DNA from: Acanthaster planci
Taxonomy: Eukaryota > Echinodermata > Asteroidea > Valvatida > Acanthasteridae
DNA: 58,718 nt
Direction of reading: 5' to 3'
Assembly: GCF_001949145.1 (NCBI RefSeq)
Contig: NW_019091373.1
Location: 1,229,871 to 1,288,588, forward strand
Made by a program: the position numbers and the translations under genes. The notes beneath the pieces are model-generated. The model did not search any database. It worked only from the letters and a program-made list of their open reading frames with translations, and was not told the DNA's origin. Within the stretch, counting starts at the first letter, position 1, and every line of letters starts with the position of its first letter. Shown piece after piece: positions 11,672 to 23,639 of the stretch.

Positions 11672-12689
11672 CTGTGTCCAGGAAGAATGGAGGACATTTT
11701 GCGCTGTGAGAAGCTATTTGAGGCAACTTGTGTTGCTCCTTGGGTGGGTCACAAACATCTCCTCCACATTCAGCTGAAAGTCTTCAGTTTTGCACCTGGC
11801 AACTCCCAGTCATGTTTTTTTGCGTAATTGTGCTGTTCTGTTTTCAATGGGCATACAGGTCATAGTACAGGAAAGTGCCTTGTTTTTTATAAGAAGTGAC
11901 ATGCACACATTCAGGAGTAGAGAGATACATGTACGCACATGTTGTAAGCTGAAAACACGACCAAACAAACCCTTTGATTGTTAATGGCGGGACAAATACA
12001 AGTACTTTCTCATACTGGTTGCCATATGATGCCAGATGATGTGCCACTACCCTACAGACGTGCAAGCCTTTCAGCCTTCTCAAAGTTGCATTCAAGCATT
12101 GCTGTTCAAGCAACGCAGGAATGGTGGAAGCAATCTTGTCTGCTTCTTGAAACATTTTGTTTACCAGTTTAGCTCCTCTTTAGACCTTGTGGAGTTGTTT
12201 AAAGCTACCCAACTTCAGGGATTACACGTCAAGAGCTACATGTACAAAACACTCATGTACATGCATTTTCCACATGCAGTTGACCTCCTGATCTCAAACA
12301 AAGCCCGGTTTACATCACAACAGAATTTCAGTGGAGGGCAAATTCATCAAAGTAAAAAAAGAACTTCATGAACTAAACCTGCTGTCATAAAAATTTATTC
12401 CCTTTTGCTTTTATGTGATATGTAACATGCTCTGGACATTATGAATTTAGGATATCCAAAGTCTGGAATCTGGAGCACTGCAAAATCCAAGAGCCTGATC
12501 TATTGACCAACCAAAAGTCTGGTGACCCAAAAGTAAATCCAACACTATCAAAGTTGTAGGGACCAGACAAATTTCTTTATAACCACGACTTTGTTTTTTA
12601 ACCCTAACTGCCCAAAACCTGCCACACTCCAACAGCAGGTTTTGTGAGGTTTTGGCAGGTTTGGTACCGTACCTGAGGAACTTTTTGTT

Positions 12690-12842
12690 NNNNNNNNNNN
12701 NNNNNNNNNNNNNNNNNNNNNNNNNNNNNNNNNNNNNNNNNNNNNNNNNNNNNNNNNNNNNNNNNNNNNNNNNNNNNNNNNNNNNNNNNNNNNNNNNNNN
12801 NNNNNNNNNNNNNNNNNNNNNNNNNNNNNNNNNNNNNNNNNN
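12690..12842. other. Assembly gap (153 N) in gene A intron 1
   Basis: A run of N lies between exons 1 and 2 of gene A. Both flanks carry degenerate repeats of a GAGGTTTTGGCAGGTTTGG / CAGGTTTGGTGCAGTAACCTG type, which suggests that an unresolved minisatellite caused the gap. Frames that read through the N run are meaningless. Confidence 0.9.
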
Positions 12843-13333
12843 ATATCACTCAAACTCCAACGGGCTAATTCTGTTGAAGTTTATCAGGTTTGGTGCAGTA
12901 ACCTGCATGTACAAGTACATAGACAAGTACATGAACCTGTTGGATTTTGTGAGGTTCAGTGTGCTTTCTAGTGCAGGAGCCTAGGGGATTAGGGTTAAAA
13001 AAAGTAGATTCAACACTGCATACTGTGCCACTGATGCAAATCTTTAACTCTAACGACCCCGGAATTGTTGCAAGAAACCTTCTCAAACCTCAGAACTTTC
13101 CACTGTGCAAGAATCAAATTATGGCAATTTCTTTGTACTTCCTATTTCCAAAGTCCATCAAGCCGTTCAAATTATGCAACAGAGGCAGATCTCTACATGC
13201 ACCTCCCATAATCTATCCTAACTTCATAGTGGATTGGATGCGATCTTGAAGAGCATACTTGACTCTAGCCAATCCGTGTTCACGTTCAGCCTAGCGTTCT
13301 TGGCTCATTCCACCTGTTTAAAGTTTTACTTAC

Positions 13334-13587
13334 TTGTTGAATCTGTACTGGCACCCATAGCAGGACCTGCAGCCGCACCCCGCTTGCATCGCCCATCGCA
13401 GGCCCTTCTTGCAAAGGATGCACCTGAACTGCTGGTCCAGCTCATCGATGAAAGTCTCCAGGGGTATGCCCTCTGTCTCCAGTAGAGACTGAGGCGGAGT
13501 GGTGCTGATCGACGGGCTGAAGCTGGCATGGCCAGAAAAGAGTACGTCAGTCTGTAACGGCCCAAGTGAGGATGCACTGGAGGCCAT
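13334..13587 (-). CDS. TRAF-type zinc-finger gene A, exon 1 (RING, first coding exon)
   Basis: First coding exon: ATG at 13587, donor TTCAACAA|GTAAGT after base 13334, phase 2. An in-frame TAG (13615-13617) lies nine codons upstream of the ATG, so this is the first available start unless an upstream exon is spliced to the AG of that TAG. Residues 1-50 are a low-complexity Ser/Thr/Pro N-terminus. Then comes C56-I-L-C59, eleven residues, and C71-G-C73-R-S-C76-Y-G-C79. The last pair C93/C96 is in exon 2. A canonical TRAF RING has C-x-H-x2-C-x2-C here; in this protein the histidine position is cysteine (C73), giving a C8 RING. RING proteins of this class act as E3 ubiquitin ligases or scaffolds. 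Whether this variant binds an E2 is not visible from sequence. Confidence 0.8.
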
Positions 13588-14189
13588 GTGGAATCCACTT
13601 GAACTTTGATGGTACTACCAGTGATGATTTCACTAATCAGAAGTAGTACAGATAGCAGGACTTCACTCTCATTGTTCATACGTGTGTGTGTTTCCTGGGA
13701 TCAAGAAAACAATTTATCTATTCATCTATCAAGGTAAATGCATTACATTAAAAAAAAAATGATGGAAAATTAAGAAAAAAACTATCAACCACTGAACTAA
13801 TGAAATAGATGAGCGGAAAATAAAAAAATAAAAAAAAAGAGTTTAACAACGGAATCATGACAAACATATTACTTCATTCAAAATGTGAAAACTAAAATAA
13901 AAGATATGAATTTGAAAGTGCTGTCAGCCAATGCCACAGGTGGAATCACTGGTAGACTGAAAACAGTAATACTCTGCCTTTTCACACTGAAGGTACCATT
14001 TCCAAATCACACGTTCTCTGCACATTTGAGAGGGTGAAATCCTTTTCTTTCTTTTAGCTTGATCAGTCTAAAGTAGTTCTCACCGATATTTCCCATCACC
14101 AAAAGGCGCAATTTTATGTATGTGAGTGGGGGGTTGCGTTGTGTTGTGGGAGGACATCTTTGCACAGTCATGATCAAAACTATGGTGTT

Positions 14190-14395
14190 CTATAGCCGCC
14201 AAAATTGCGTCGCATCGTGCCATCGCCCCGAAGCGACCCTCCAACAGCTCCATCGCGTCGCCCCATCAGGTTGTGACGTCGCCTCCTTTCTCATTACTTT
14301 TCTGCTGCGTATAATGCATTACATTGTGCCGTCATGGCGCGCCGTCTTGTGTCTTGCCATCACGTCGTATCGTACTGTCACGTTGAGCAGGTGTG
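14190..14395 (+). repeat. CGACG-rich repeat, left copy of an inverted pair
   Basis: Contains GCCGCCAAAATTGCGTC, ACAGCTCCATCGCGTC and TCTCATTACTTTTCTGC in an order that recurs, reverse-complemented, at 16670-17058. Rich in CGTCG/CCATCG words built on a roughly 10-bp degenerate motif. No coding capacity. Confidence 0.7.
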
Positions 14396-14435
14396 ATTTG
14401 GGGAAAATGAAAAATCCACGAACTTCGGTTGGTAT

Positions 14436-14760
14436 TATTTGTACATGTACACGTGTAAATGTATGTACATGTACACGTGTAAATGTATGTACATGTACAC
14501 ATGTATATGTACTTGTAAATGTACATCTAGCTTTATGTACATGTACTGGTACACACATGTACATGTACACATAGGCCTACTTGTACGTACATAAACATGG
14601 TAAATGGCATGCAAGGTTGGTCATGTTCGCTGCATTAATGCGTGCATGTAGGCACATTACCCGGTATGTACATTTCATGTACATGCATCCCGAGTTACAT
14701 GTATGCATGGTATTGAATATGTACATGTACATGTGCGACATAACTATGGAGTTCCATGTA
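14436..14760. repeat. TACATGTA-type palindromic microsatellite cluster
   Basis: Repeated TGTACATGTACACGTGTAAA and related units, with further TACATGTA words to about 14.73 kb. The same self-complementary word occurs throughout the window, for example at 22.62-22.83, 37.97-38.06, 39.22-39.26 and 39.90-40.07 kb. Frames through it read as Met-Tyr or Cys-Thr runs and are not genes. Confidence 0.85.
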
Positions 14761-16669
14761 TGATTTTTTTTCTCTAAGTTAAAGAAAGATTGGGACACAG
14801 CCAGCAATTTGCGGCAGTTTGGAATTTGTTCCATGTTTCAAAAGAAATTCAAATTATTAGCCAACGCATTCATGAACACTTACAACATATTATGTCCTGT
14901 AAGCCTCCAGCCTCAAACTAGTGCAAGCATCTGAAGTACCCAAACTGATCAATCTTTACGAGGAAATCTTTGTGTATCGTCTCCCCTTCACCATGAATGC
15001 CAACCATAAAAATCTCCGCGGATTTTTGGCACCTTTATCAACAGATAGGCTCATCTTGGTCAATTATTTGATATACCATTATGTCAAATGATCAAGAATC
15101 TTGTATATCTTGTGAAACATTCCCAAAATCAACAGATTTTCAATAAAAAGCCACACAGAATCCAGTATATGTAGGCCTATGTATGTACACAACTCCACAC
15201 ATCATCCATGTTTTGCTGCTTGTGTAGCACTTGCACAACACATGGCATTTGTTATTGATTGCTTTACCCTCACGTTCTGACCCGCTGCACACATCCCCGT
15301 ACATAAGTGAGAATAAATGATATACCCCACTCTGCCATTACTTTTACTACCACTACCCCACGCACCCAATGTGCATACCGTAGTATTTCAGAGGGAGTAA
15401 CATAATTTTGTGTACTTCTTGATTGACTGTAGTATACTTTACCAAGTCTCACATGAACCTTATTTTGTAAATAATTCCACCAAAAGTATTAAACCAAAAA
15501 AATCCACAAAACCAACATCAGATTTTTTAAAATTCCGGAAGTCCAGAAGAATCACATTAAAGTTCCACCAAGACCCACATTAGATTTTACATTATAATGT
15601 CCAAACTGTCCACAGGTTTTTCTGTCTGGTGTCAATGAGTCAACACTGAAAAACTTGATCAATTAAATGAAAAAAAGCCTTAATTTTAATTTTAAAGAAT
15701 CACGGGAAACACTGTACTGAAATTCATTCACATACTGAATAAATTTACTGAAAACTAGTAAGTGTGAGAATCTTTTCTGTGAGCACAAAATGAGCAGAAC
15801 TTTGACTGCGAGCCAAACTAATTTCACCACAGACACTTATAAATCAAATAAAAAAATTGAGTTCCCAGCTTGACTAAAGATTTACATTTAACAACAACTT
15901 TCTGAAAAGAAAAAGGTCAGTGTTGACTGAGAACGAATAATTTTATAATTTAGACAAAGTTTCTTTCATTGCGTTGATTGAATTTCCTTGTTTGTTACTT
16001 CACTCGACGAAAACGTCAGCTCTCTGTCGCTCGCTCTAGTTTCATCTCTGCCCTGAAGATGGATATTCCGTCACTCATATCACATCGTCTGTCACACGAT
16101 TTGGGTTCAGTGCCTCTGCAGATCTCACATACACAAATCATGGCTTTGTTCAAGATTTTTCCAGTGAAATCTAGGAAAATAAATGACAAATTAATCATTC
16201 AGTTTTTAAAACCACTTTTGCCGATAAATAATATTTCAAACGGTCCCAAGCATTATAACACAAGGCGTGCAGAAACCTTCTGAATGTGCGACTCACATGT
16301 CAAAAGCTGTTCCTTCTTCCAAACTTGATTTTACCATCGATCTCCGGCAATTCTCTGCTGCGCACACCTCAACCATTATTCTTTCCAAATTCATCCATCC
16401 CAGGGGCAGAATTCAGTTTTTCGTTGAAATCTGACGATTGAAGTCCAATGACCTCAACCAGCAAAACTGAAACCTCTGTTTGAAAGTGCATGCAACGCTT
16501 GTTATTTACCCTCCAGAAAATATGCACATGAAGGACGCGTTTTGGACGCGATGTCCTATCCAGTCTTTATAATAGCGATAACCCTATGCACGCACATCAT
16601 TTTATCCAGGACTTGTGACATACACCCTCTACTGGCCTTAGTATTCACCAGCCATTTTTAGAAACAGTG

Positions 16670-17058
16670 AGGCATGGCGGCACAATACGACGGACGACGA
16701 CACAACGCAACAGCACGACACGACAGTGCGACGGCAAGACATCAGGACGCGAGAACATGATGGCAGGACGCGACGGCCTAACCCACACTGCATAAAAACC
16801 ATTTTGTAACAGGTGACGCGATGCTACGATGCAACATCACGACGGCACGACATGAAGGCAAGATGGGATGGCACAACACAACATGATCAAGAAACAACAC
16901 CACATGACGGCAAGATGGAACAACACAATGTATTAAACATAGCATAAAAGTAATGAGAAACGAGACGACACCCCAACGCAACGGGACGGAGCTGTCATAG
17001 CATCGCGTTATGGTGTCGGGGTGACGGGACACAATTTTGGCAGCGATAGAATACCATA
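16670..17058 (-). repeat. CGACG-rich repeat, right copy of an inverted pair
   Basis: The reverse complement starts with TATGGTATTCTATCGCTGCCAAAATTG and continues through ACAGCTCCGTC and TTTCTCATTACTTTTATGC, matching the copy at 14190-14395 in the same order. It is longer than the left copy because of extra degenerate CGTC(G/A)TG..CCATC units. The two copies flank about 2.3 kb in opposite orientation. Confidence 0.7.
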
Positions 17059-20000
17059 CAAAACCCTGTTTTGCTCCAGTTATTGTAACTTTGATTTGGT
17101 ATACCTGTGTGATGTCACCATTTTTACTTGTCTGAGTAACTTGTACTCTACAAATTGCCTTTTAAACATCTGTCCAAATGTTTGAGTCTTGGCCTATATT
17201 TTTACTCGAAATGAATCAAAGTTTGTAGTCACGGGTAGATCCCAAACCTAATTTGGGAGGAGGGGGGTAGAATTACTTTTCATTAGAACGAGTGTGTAGA
17301 ATTTAAACTCCACTGACCAGATGACAGACATCAGCAACATGTAGAAGACGAACTTTATTTAGGCCTAGTGATAATTTGACCACAAACGTATCACGGTGAA
17401 TAGGCCCCTAGTTTAGTTGCAAAAAGGAGATTGTTTGGCCAAAAACCAGGCAGTGGGATTATGCAAGGATCAACTCCCTGGTCAGGTTTGATGGGCTTAA
17501 ATCTGAGGGCAGAGTCGATGAAAATTATGGTTGAAACATGATCCAAACAAAGTCAAGTGTCTGAAAAGTGTTCAGGATGCCATTTGAAGAATGGTTGTTG
17601 TTTTCAGGGCACTCAGTCGGAGATATTGCAGGATTTGGCATTGGAGTATTGGGTGTTCCTTCCTCCATGGGCAGGGTGAGTTTTTTGTACAATAAAAATG
17701 TAATTGGTTGACCCACAAGCATTACAAAAAACTGAATACAAATTAACGTGATTAAAAACAAGACAATAATTTTTTCTGACAGCCTTCATGTTAGGGTATT
17801 TATAACGGGCCATTTTTACACTTTTCTTCAATCATGTCACAATCGGAATGGGATTTAGGTAGGCCTATTACGTTCAGATATTGCATGCAATGCACCACAT
17901 GCACAACCGTTGGCAAGTCAAGTACGAGGAATTGAGCAAAATGAAGGTGGCAGCTGTGGCTATGTTACTATGAAAAATGACAAGAAAAGAAATGGAAAGG
18001 CTAACTGCGGATTCCTGAGTCCTAATCGTCACAAATTGAGAACTTTTGACTTACTTCTCGCATGCTTCTCGCATCCAACGGAATTTTCGAGCTTTGGGAC
18101 TGCCCCCTCACGTGGTCACATGCTTTGCGTGCGACAAATTCACAACCGCTTCGGATTTCATTGTCGTACCATCATCCCATTGGTTGGTGGATCGATTAAT
18201 TATTTAGCATATTATACATGCGCATAAATGGCAATGACCGTTACAATCAAAGATCATTTATATACACCACATACGCGCCCACAGAAAACAGTGCAAAGTT
18301 GGACCGAAATAGCGCCGCCTGGAAATTCAAGACTATGGCCAGAAGTTTACTTTTCGTTTCAATTTTATCGGAGTCAGCCACGTGTTTTTTCTATTCGCCT
18401 TTCCCCGAAGATGCCCCCCAACTAGTCATAACACTGTGCGCTCAGCTCTGAATGTAGCCTCCTGGCTCTGCCCAAAATAGGCTAACAAGTTGGGGCTTTT
18501 TGTGAAAGGAAAATCCCAAACTGGAAACTGCCAGTCCCAAATTCGTGATTTTTAGAAACATCTATATGATCCCTCCTGATTATTGTTAAAACACAATTGG
18601 ATCACAACATATTCATGAGCTAGCGCACAGAAATACAACGATTTGGTGGAATGTTCTTTAATCTTTTGGGCAGAGTTCTCCATCTAGCGCCGCTACGCTA
18701 TACGCGGCGCTATACGATCTTTGGTTAAAAGTATGGGTGATCCACGATGGGAAACAACCCTAGAGTATGGACCTCCATGCATTAGAATAAGGACCCAAAC
18801 AACCCATGGCAAAAAGAAAACCTTTGCTTCTGGTTTCCTAACCAATACTTTCCTAACACAACTTTTCGGCGCGACCCTAAAATTTTAACAGCAAGTTAGA
18901 AAAATAAATGGGAAAAAATCCTGTTGTATTTTCTATCTTTACAAAACACTTCTGAACAACTTTTTTCATGTTGAACTTCAAACGTTTTTATTTATACGAT
19001 CTCCTTCTTACACTTGCAACTCCTGAAAAGAAACCCCGATTATTTTCACGAGTTCCCTTGTATTCGCGTTTCGCTGTCGCAGCAGTGAAAACACATGCGC
19101 AAAGCTCATTGCATTAATTAAGCAATGCTACGCTGGTTCCCGCCGCGCCGCACAAAAGAAGTGGGGAACGACCAAGTTGATAACAAATCACATCCCTCTC
19201 CCTTCTATAACATCTAATTCACGACAACAAACTTCTTGGAATAATCCAGAAACCACCCCCCCCCTTAGCCAAAGGATGATATCGACCGATTGTTCCTTGA
19301 ACCTTGCTCAGATCGGTTTCCTGGTTTTCTTAGCCACACAAACACTTCTTGAATTTAAAAAAAAAACAAAAAAAACAAAATTCATGCTGGCGGCCGAAAT
19401 CTATTCCACAAGTTAAGACGTAGAGGCGACATGTACATGATTATGCCCCGTATATTACACGCTCAGGCGGCTATGTCGGGTGAATGCGGACAGGGGAACG
19501 TCGTGTGTAGTGGGAGTTTGAACATGGTTTGAACGTCGAGTTTGTGAGAACAAAGCTTTCTCCACAAGGAGACAAATTTCGGAATTACTGATCTCAATAG
19601 CAGTTATTACAGAACTCAAGAGTTTTCAAACACAGTATGCTGGCATAAAGGGATGAACTGTATGAATTGCTGTACTGCTTGGAACTTTCCCAGTTCTTGT
19701 GCCAATGTGTTTCCTTTATAAAAACTAACGTCAGGAAGAACAGTGAGCCAGACTTTTATCTTTTCAGGCATCGACCACAGAATGCCACACACGCTCCCTT
19801 CCACCTGCCCTCGAATTTCTGTGTTATGATTTTCAGAAAGCATGTAATGTGAGCCCAAATCCTGATAGTGTGGTCAAGGAGGGCAATTACTAAATTAAAT
19901 TTTTTATAGGACCAAAATACAAACACAAACCATGTGTGTGTACATTGTACATGTACACGTATGAGCATCAAACTATTCAATCTTGTTATAAGATGAAATC

Positions 20001-20978
20001 ATATTTTAGAATCCTCTTCCAAATTACCAGGAGCGACTTTATTGATTGTCCTGGATGTAAATGGTCCTCGTAAATTGATTACGTTCTGATCTGCTGCTGC
20101 AACCTCGACACACATAACTTTAAGAACTACTAGAAACGAAAACTAGTGTGACCGCAACGTCCAAAGGAAAAGAGAGGGTTGCATCGATGTACCATTATTG
20201 ATGTTTCATGATCTTGCAATATTGCCAGGTATATGCCAGTTTTCGGTCTTCAGAAGTTCAGTCATAGGGTGAATCATTTCCATACACCGATTCTGTCATC
20301 ATGTAATCTGCTCTATGAAATGTGAGAAGTCTGCCACGTCTCTTTTTGTGGCTTGTCAGCCAAAAATGTTTAATAGGCAAACCGCAAGTGCGCCCTGCTT
20401 CATCTTTGGGGAAACACATTTTATTCTGTATAATTGGTCGGTGGTTTTACAGTATAGCATTTAAATGAAATCACTTTTAACTACGCACATTTCATTTGTC
20501 AGATTCGTACAGTACGAGTATAGTTGCCAAACGATGCCTCGTTTTGTGGAAATCTTTGGGTTGCACGGAACAGTCAGCTTGCGCGCTGAAGCACCACCAC
20601 AATCGATTTCCTGCTTTCGCAGGTAGAATGGCCAAGTGTACTATCTGCAGGTTTGAATTTCCGCAATAAATTGAGCAAGAGTTTTCATTAAAATCTGATA
20701 CTAATCTACAACATGCAGTCACACTTGTTAAATTTTTTATTTGAAACTTATCAATGCCACCGCCGCGTGGATGCTAGCCCTTGGTCAATAGAGTAAAATA
20801 ATCTGGAAACCAGGCTCCACAAACACGTGCATGTAGGTCCAAACGTTAGTACAAATGCATATTTCTATAAACAGCCTTATACTAATCCACAAAATTACAA
20901 CCCAATTCCAAGCACACGCAAATACTTGACAAACAAATTCACTTGAAATAAATCAATACTATGATATTATATGCACAT

Positions 20979-21212
20979 GGGACGGATCCAGAACCACGTC
21001 TTCGGAGGACTAAACTTTGGGGGAGGGGATTAGGATTTTATGGCCTTTCTGGTCTGAGGGGTAAGGCTAAATTTGGGGCCTTTTGTACACACTTTCAGAA
21101 GGGAGGGAAATGGAACAGACTTCCGGTTGTATTGCCTTTCTCTAATTATTTGTCCAAAAAGGCTCCTTTTCGGGGGGGGGTGCCCCGATTGCAATGCCCC
21201 TGGATCTAGCCT
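20979..21212. mobile_element. MITE-like element with GGATCCAG ends
   Basis: The left end GGGACGGATCCAG and the right end CTGGATCTAGCC form imperfect terminal inverted repeats of about 12 bases around a 230-bp non-coding body. A related half-element end (CCTGGATCCGCCCC) is at 41114-41127. Size and ends fit a nonautonomous DNA transposon; no target-site duplication was identified. Confidence 0.5.
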
Positions 21213-22539
21213 TAGACACACACAGTGCAACAGACACAATGATGTGCAATATGTGTTTTGGCAAAATAAAATACAGCTATGTCAATTAAGGAATGGAAGT
21301 AATTTGTTTATATTTCAACGGTTGACAAGCTCAGCTGAAACTCAATTAATACGATTCTGAAAAGAAGCACTTTGAAGACACAAACGACACCATATTTGCA
21401 ATGGACCTGTTGGAAGATTTTGTTCAAAAATTATAACTGCTAGCTTTCCTTCAGTGAAATTACAAGTCTCTCTGAACAATCGTTAACAAGAAACCGTGAC
21501 TGAGAAACTTGTTAATTTATTTGACAATTGTTCTCTGCAAATTACTTACATTGGCCACAGACACGTGTTTTACTGTTGTTGTCACCTGGATTGGTTCAAG
21601 CATTTTGGGGGAGTGGGGGGGGGACGAGGGCTCATTCATTGGAAATAGACAACTTAGTGCGCACGTTTGTGTGTGGAGGGTTAAATTCTAAGGTCTTTCT
21701 CAAAGTACACATGTATTAGCGATTTTCATTCCTATGTCCTCCTTTATCTTTCCTTCCCTTTTTTGCACTTCCATTTTCTCACTTCTTTTTCATCTTTTCT
21801 CTTTTTTTGCGGGGATTATCACGCGTGAAAGTGATATGCAGTACATAACACTCAATACTTATAAAAATACATGTATATTTAACATTTAAAAATTTAAACA
21901 AGAACTTTTGATTTCTGTAAACTGGATGTTAAAATTGGCAATAAAACGTCTTGAGTATTTCGGAAAAGTTCTTCCACACTGGAGTTGTTAAATCATCCAT
22001 TCGTATCCACTTTTCCATAAGCTTTGCACTGTTTCACCACACAACATACTGGTAAGCTTTAATGCCATTCCAATGGTATTTTCGTTCTTTTGTTTTAAAG
22101 TGTAATTGCATTACAAAGATCCAATTGTAATACTGTTGTATGTGTAGAAGTATAAAGTTTCAGTTATTTGCAACAGATGTAGACATAATGATTTGGACTG
22201 GAAGGCACGGCTATCATCATCATTATCAAAATATCAGCAAAGCAACCACCATCCTCTTCACTGAATACACATGTACATTTCACTAAAACGTTAATACAAA
22301 TCCATTGTCACAGAGAATGTAAAAGCCGGTGCTGGTTTCACATATCCAAACAATAATTTTTCCCTTGTCTTTAGTTCAAAGAATGCAATGGAGGACTGCA
22401 TAAGCACAGTGTTTACAAAATATTTGTTGATTATACTCTTCTTAGTTGTTAGTTGTTCTAAATAAATAACTGAATTTATACCATGAAGGCACTTCAGATC
22501 ATTTGTTTGTACACGACAAGTGGTTAAAGCCACTCTCAC

Positions 22540-23021
22540 AACTTAAGCGTATAAAGTGCATCAGTCATGCCATCTCATGCGCAGTGCGCATGCCGACTCG
22601 TGATGAACCACAATGACGTACATGTACGTGTACTTAAAGTGAATATGTTAAGTGTACCGGTACCGGTTGCGAAGCTAGCTGCTGATGATAATTATGCAAA
22701 TAAAAGGGGATGGGCTCTGCTACGTGAGTGACTAGACGAGACGAACCAATCAAACGCAGCAGGTGCTAGGTACACGGGTATATGTACGTTGTACATGTAC
22801 ACTGTACATGTACATGTACGTGCTGCCTTACATGTCATTGAACCTACGACACATACACACAACACAAACGCACATGCAGAAACAAACTCACACCAACTAG
22901 TGCTCGAGTACCCACCCGCGTTTACGTTTACGGATAAACAGCCGGTGCTGGGTGTACATGTACGCCGCTAGCTAGCGTAACGTCAGTTTGGATATAACCA
23001 TAACTTTTACACTCGACTCAG
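22540..23021 (+). promoter_or_regulatory. Candidate promoter of gene B
   Basis: Directly upstream of the gene B start codon lies a CpG-richer stretch with an octamer ATGCAAAT (22694-22701) overlapping a TATA-like AAATAAAAGGG and an ACCAATC (CCAAT box) at 22745-22751. A TATAAAG is also present at 22550-22556. TACATGTA palindromes and CACGTG-like words are interspersed. Initiation near 22.73 kb would leave a 5' leader of about 290 bases. Position and elements are seen; use as a promoter is inferred. Confidence 0.4.
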
Positions 23022-23071
23022 ATGGCAAACGGGTGTCTAAGAAAGATCGCGACTAGAGACATGTTAGTCGG
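23022..23071 (+). CDS. TRAF-type zinc-finger gene B, candidate exon 1
   Basis: ATG at 23022 opens a 50-nt frame ending at a strong donor GTCGG|GTAAGT in phase 2. The next recognised exon (27067) begins with exactly one base before an ATG, so GG+A reads glycine and the frame continues. The 16 complete codons are basic and unremarkable. The coincidence of a promoter-like region, an ATG, a strong donor and matching phase supports the call. Translation could instead begin at the ATG at 27068, which would make this a 5' leader exon. Confidence 0.55.
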
Positions 23072-23122
23072 GTAAGTGCCTTGTTTAATAACCCCTATTG
23101 CTTATCTTGAATGACTGAGTCT

Positions 23123-23222
23123 GGTTTTGCACAACGGTAGAAGGGCAGTGTGGGAAGGAAAAAGGGGTTAACATTGCCCAGGGGACTAACATTTCCCCTT
23201 TTCCTACCATTGTGCAAAAATC
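23123..23222. repeat. Imperfect hairpin in gene B intron 1
   Basis: GGTTTTGCACAACGGTAG (23123-23140) is complementary with few mismatches to CTACCATTGTGCAAAAATC (23204-23222). The inner flanks AAAAAGGGGTTAACAT and CTAACATTTCCCCTTTT extend the arms to about 40 bp. It starts 50 bases after the exon 1 donor and could be a small foldback element. Confidence 0.6.
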
Positions 23223-23639
23223 ACCAGCAACAAGGCTTTTTTATTTTCACCTTCAATAATCATTAACATACTTGTATGTACATGTACAATGTATGTTTGT
23301 ACAAGTTAAATTACATGTAGGCCTTTGGGACATCTCAAAGTTGACCAATGTTAATGATATCAAGTTTTGAAGTCTTGCCAAAAATAAAGTTCATTATTAA
23401 TAAAACTTAAAAGACTTCTGGCCGCGTGTGTCAGAAAAACAAGACTTGTCTTATAGAGGGCGCTTTTTGCAAAGCTGGCTATTCTGTTCTGCTCTGCCAA
23501 TGAAAGACAGTAAAAAACAGTTAACATCGGTAATTAACTTGTTCCTTTTGCCCTCACCAAAACATACAAAAAATACACAGGTAGTAACATTGATATTACT
23601 AAATATTAAATACAAGTACAAAACTGAAGTACATGTACT

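Larger units (their letters stand above)
13588..22539. other. Intergenic region between divergent genes A and B
   Basis: About 9 kb with no convincing coding exon. It contains an inverted pair of CGACG-rich repeats (14190-14395 and 16670-17058), dense TACATGTA repeats near 14.44-14.75 kb, an 8-bp GC hairpin at 18686-18711 (AGCGCCGC / GCGGCGCT) and a MITE-like element at 20979-21212. A CpG-richer stretch around 17.9-19.5 kb might hold the gene A promoter and a noncoding first exon, but I see no defined core promoter there. Confidence 0.45.

Noticed and set aside
11380-11827. Plus-strand frames opposite gene A exon 2
   Set aside because: They are the antisense reading of the zinc-finger exon and have no motifs of their own.
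12548-12984. Frames reading through the N gap
   Set aside because: Open only because N codons cannot be stops.
13326-13679. Longer minus-strand frame overlapping gene A exon 1
   Set aside because: It overlaps the RING exon in another frame, and its only appeal is length. The RING frame has ordered cysteines and a phase-matched splice to the TRAF fingers.
14116-14574. Plus-strand frame of 152 codons
   Set aside because: It runs through the CGACG repeat and the TACATGTA microsatellite and reads as CTCTRVN-type repeats, so it is not a gene.
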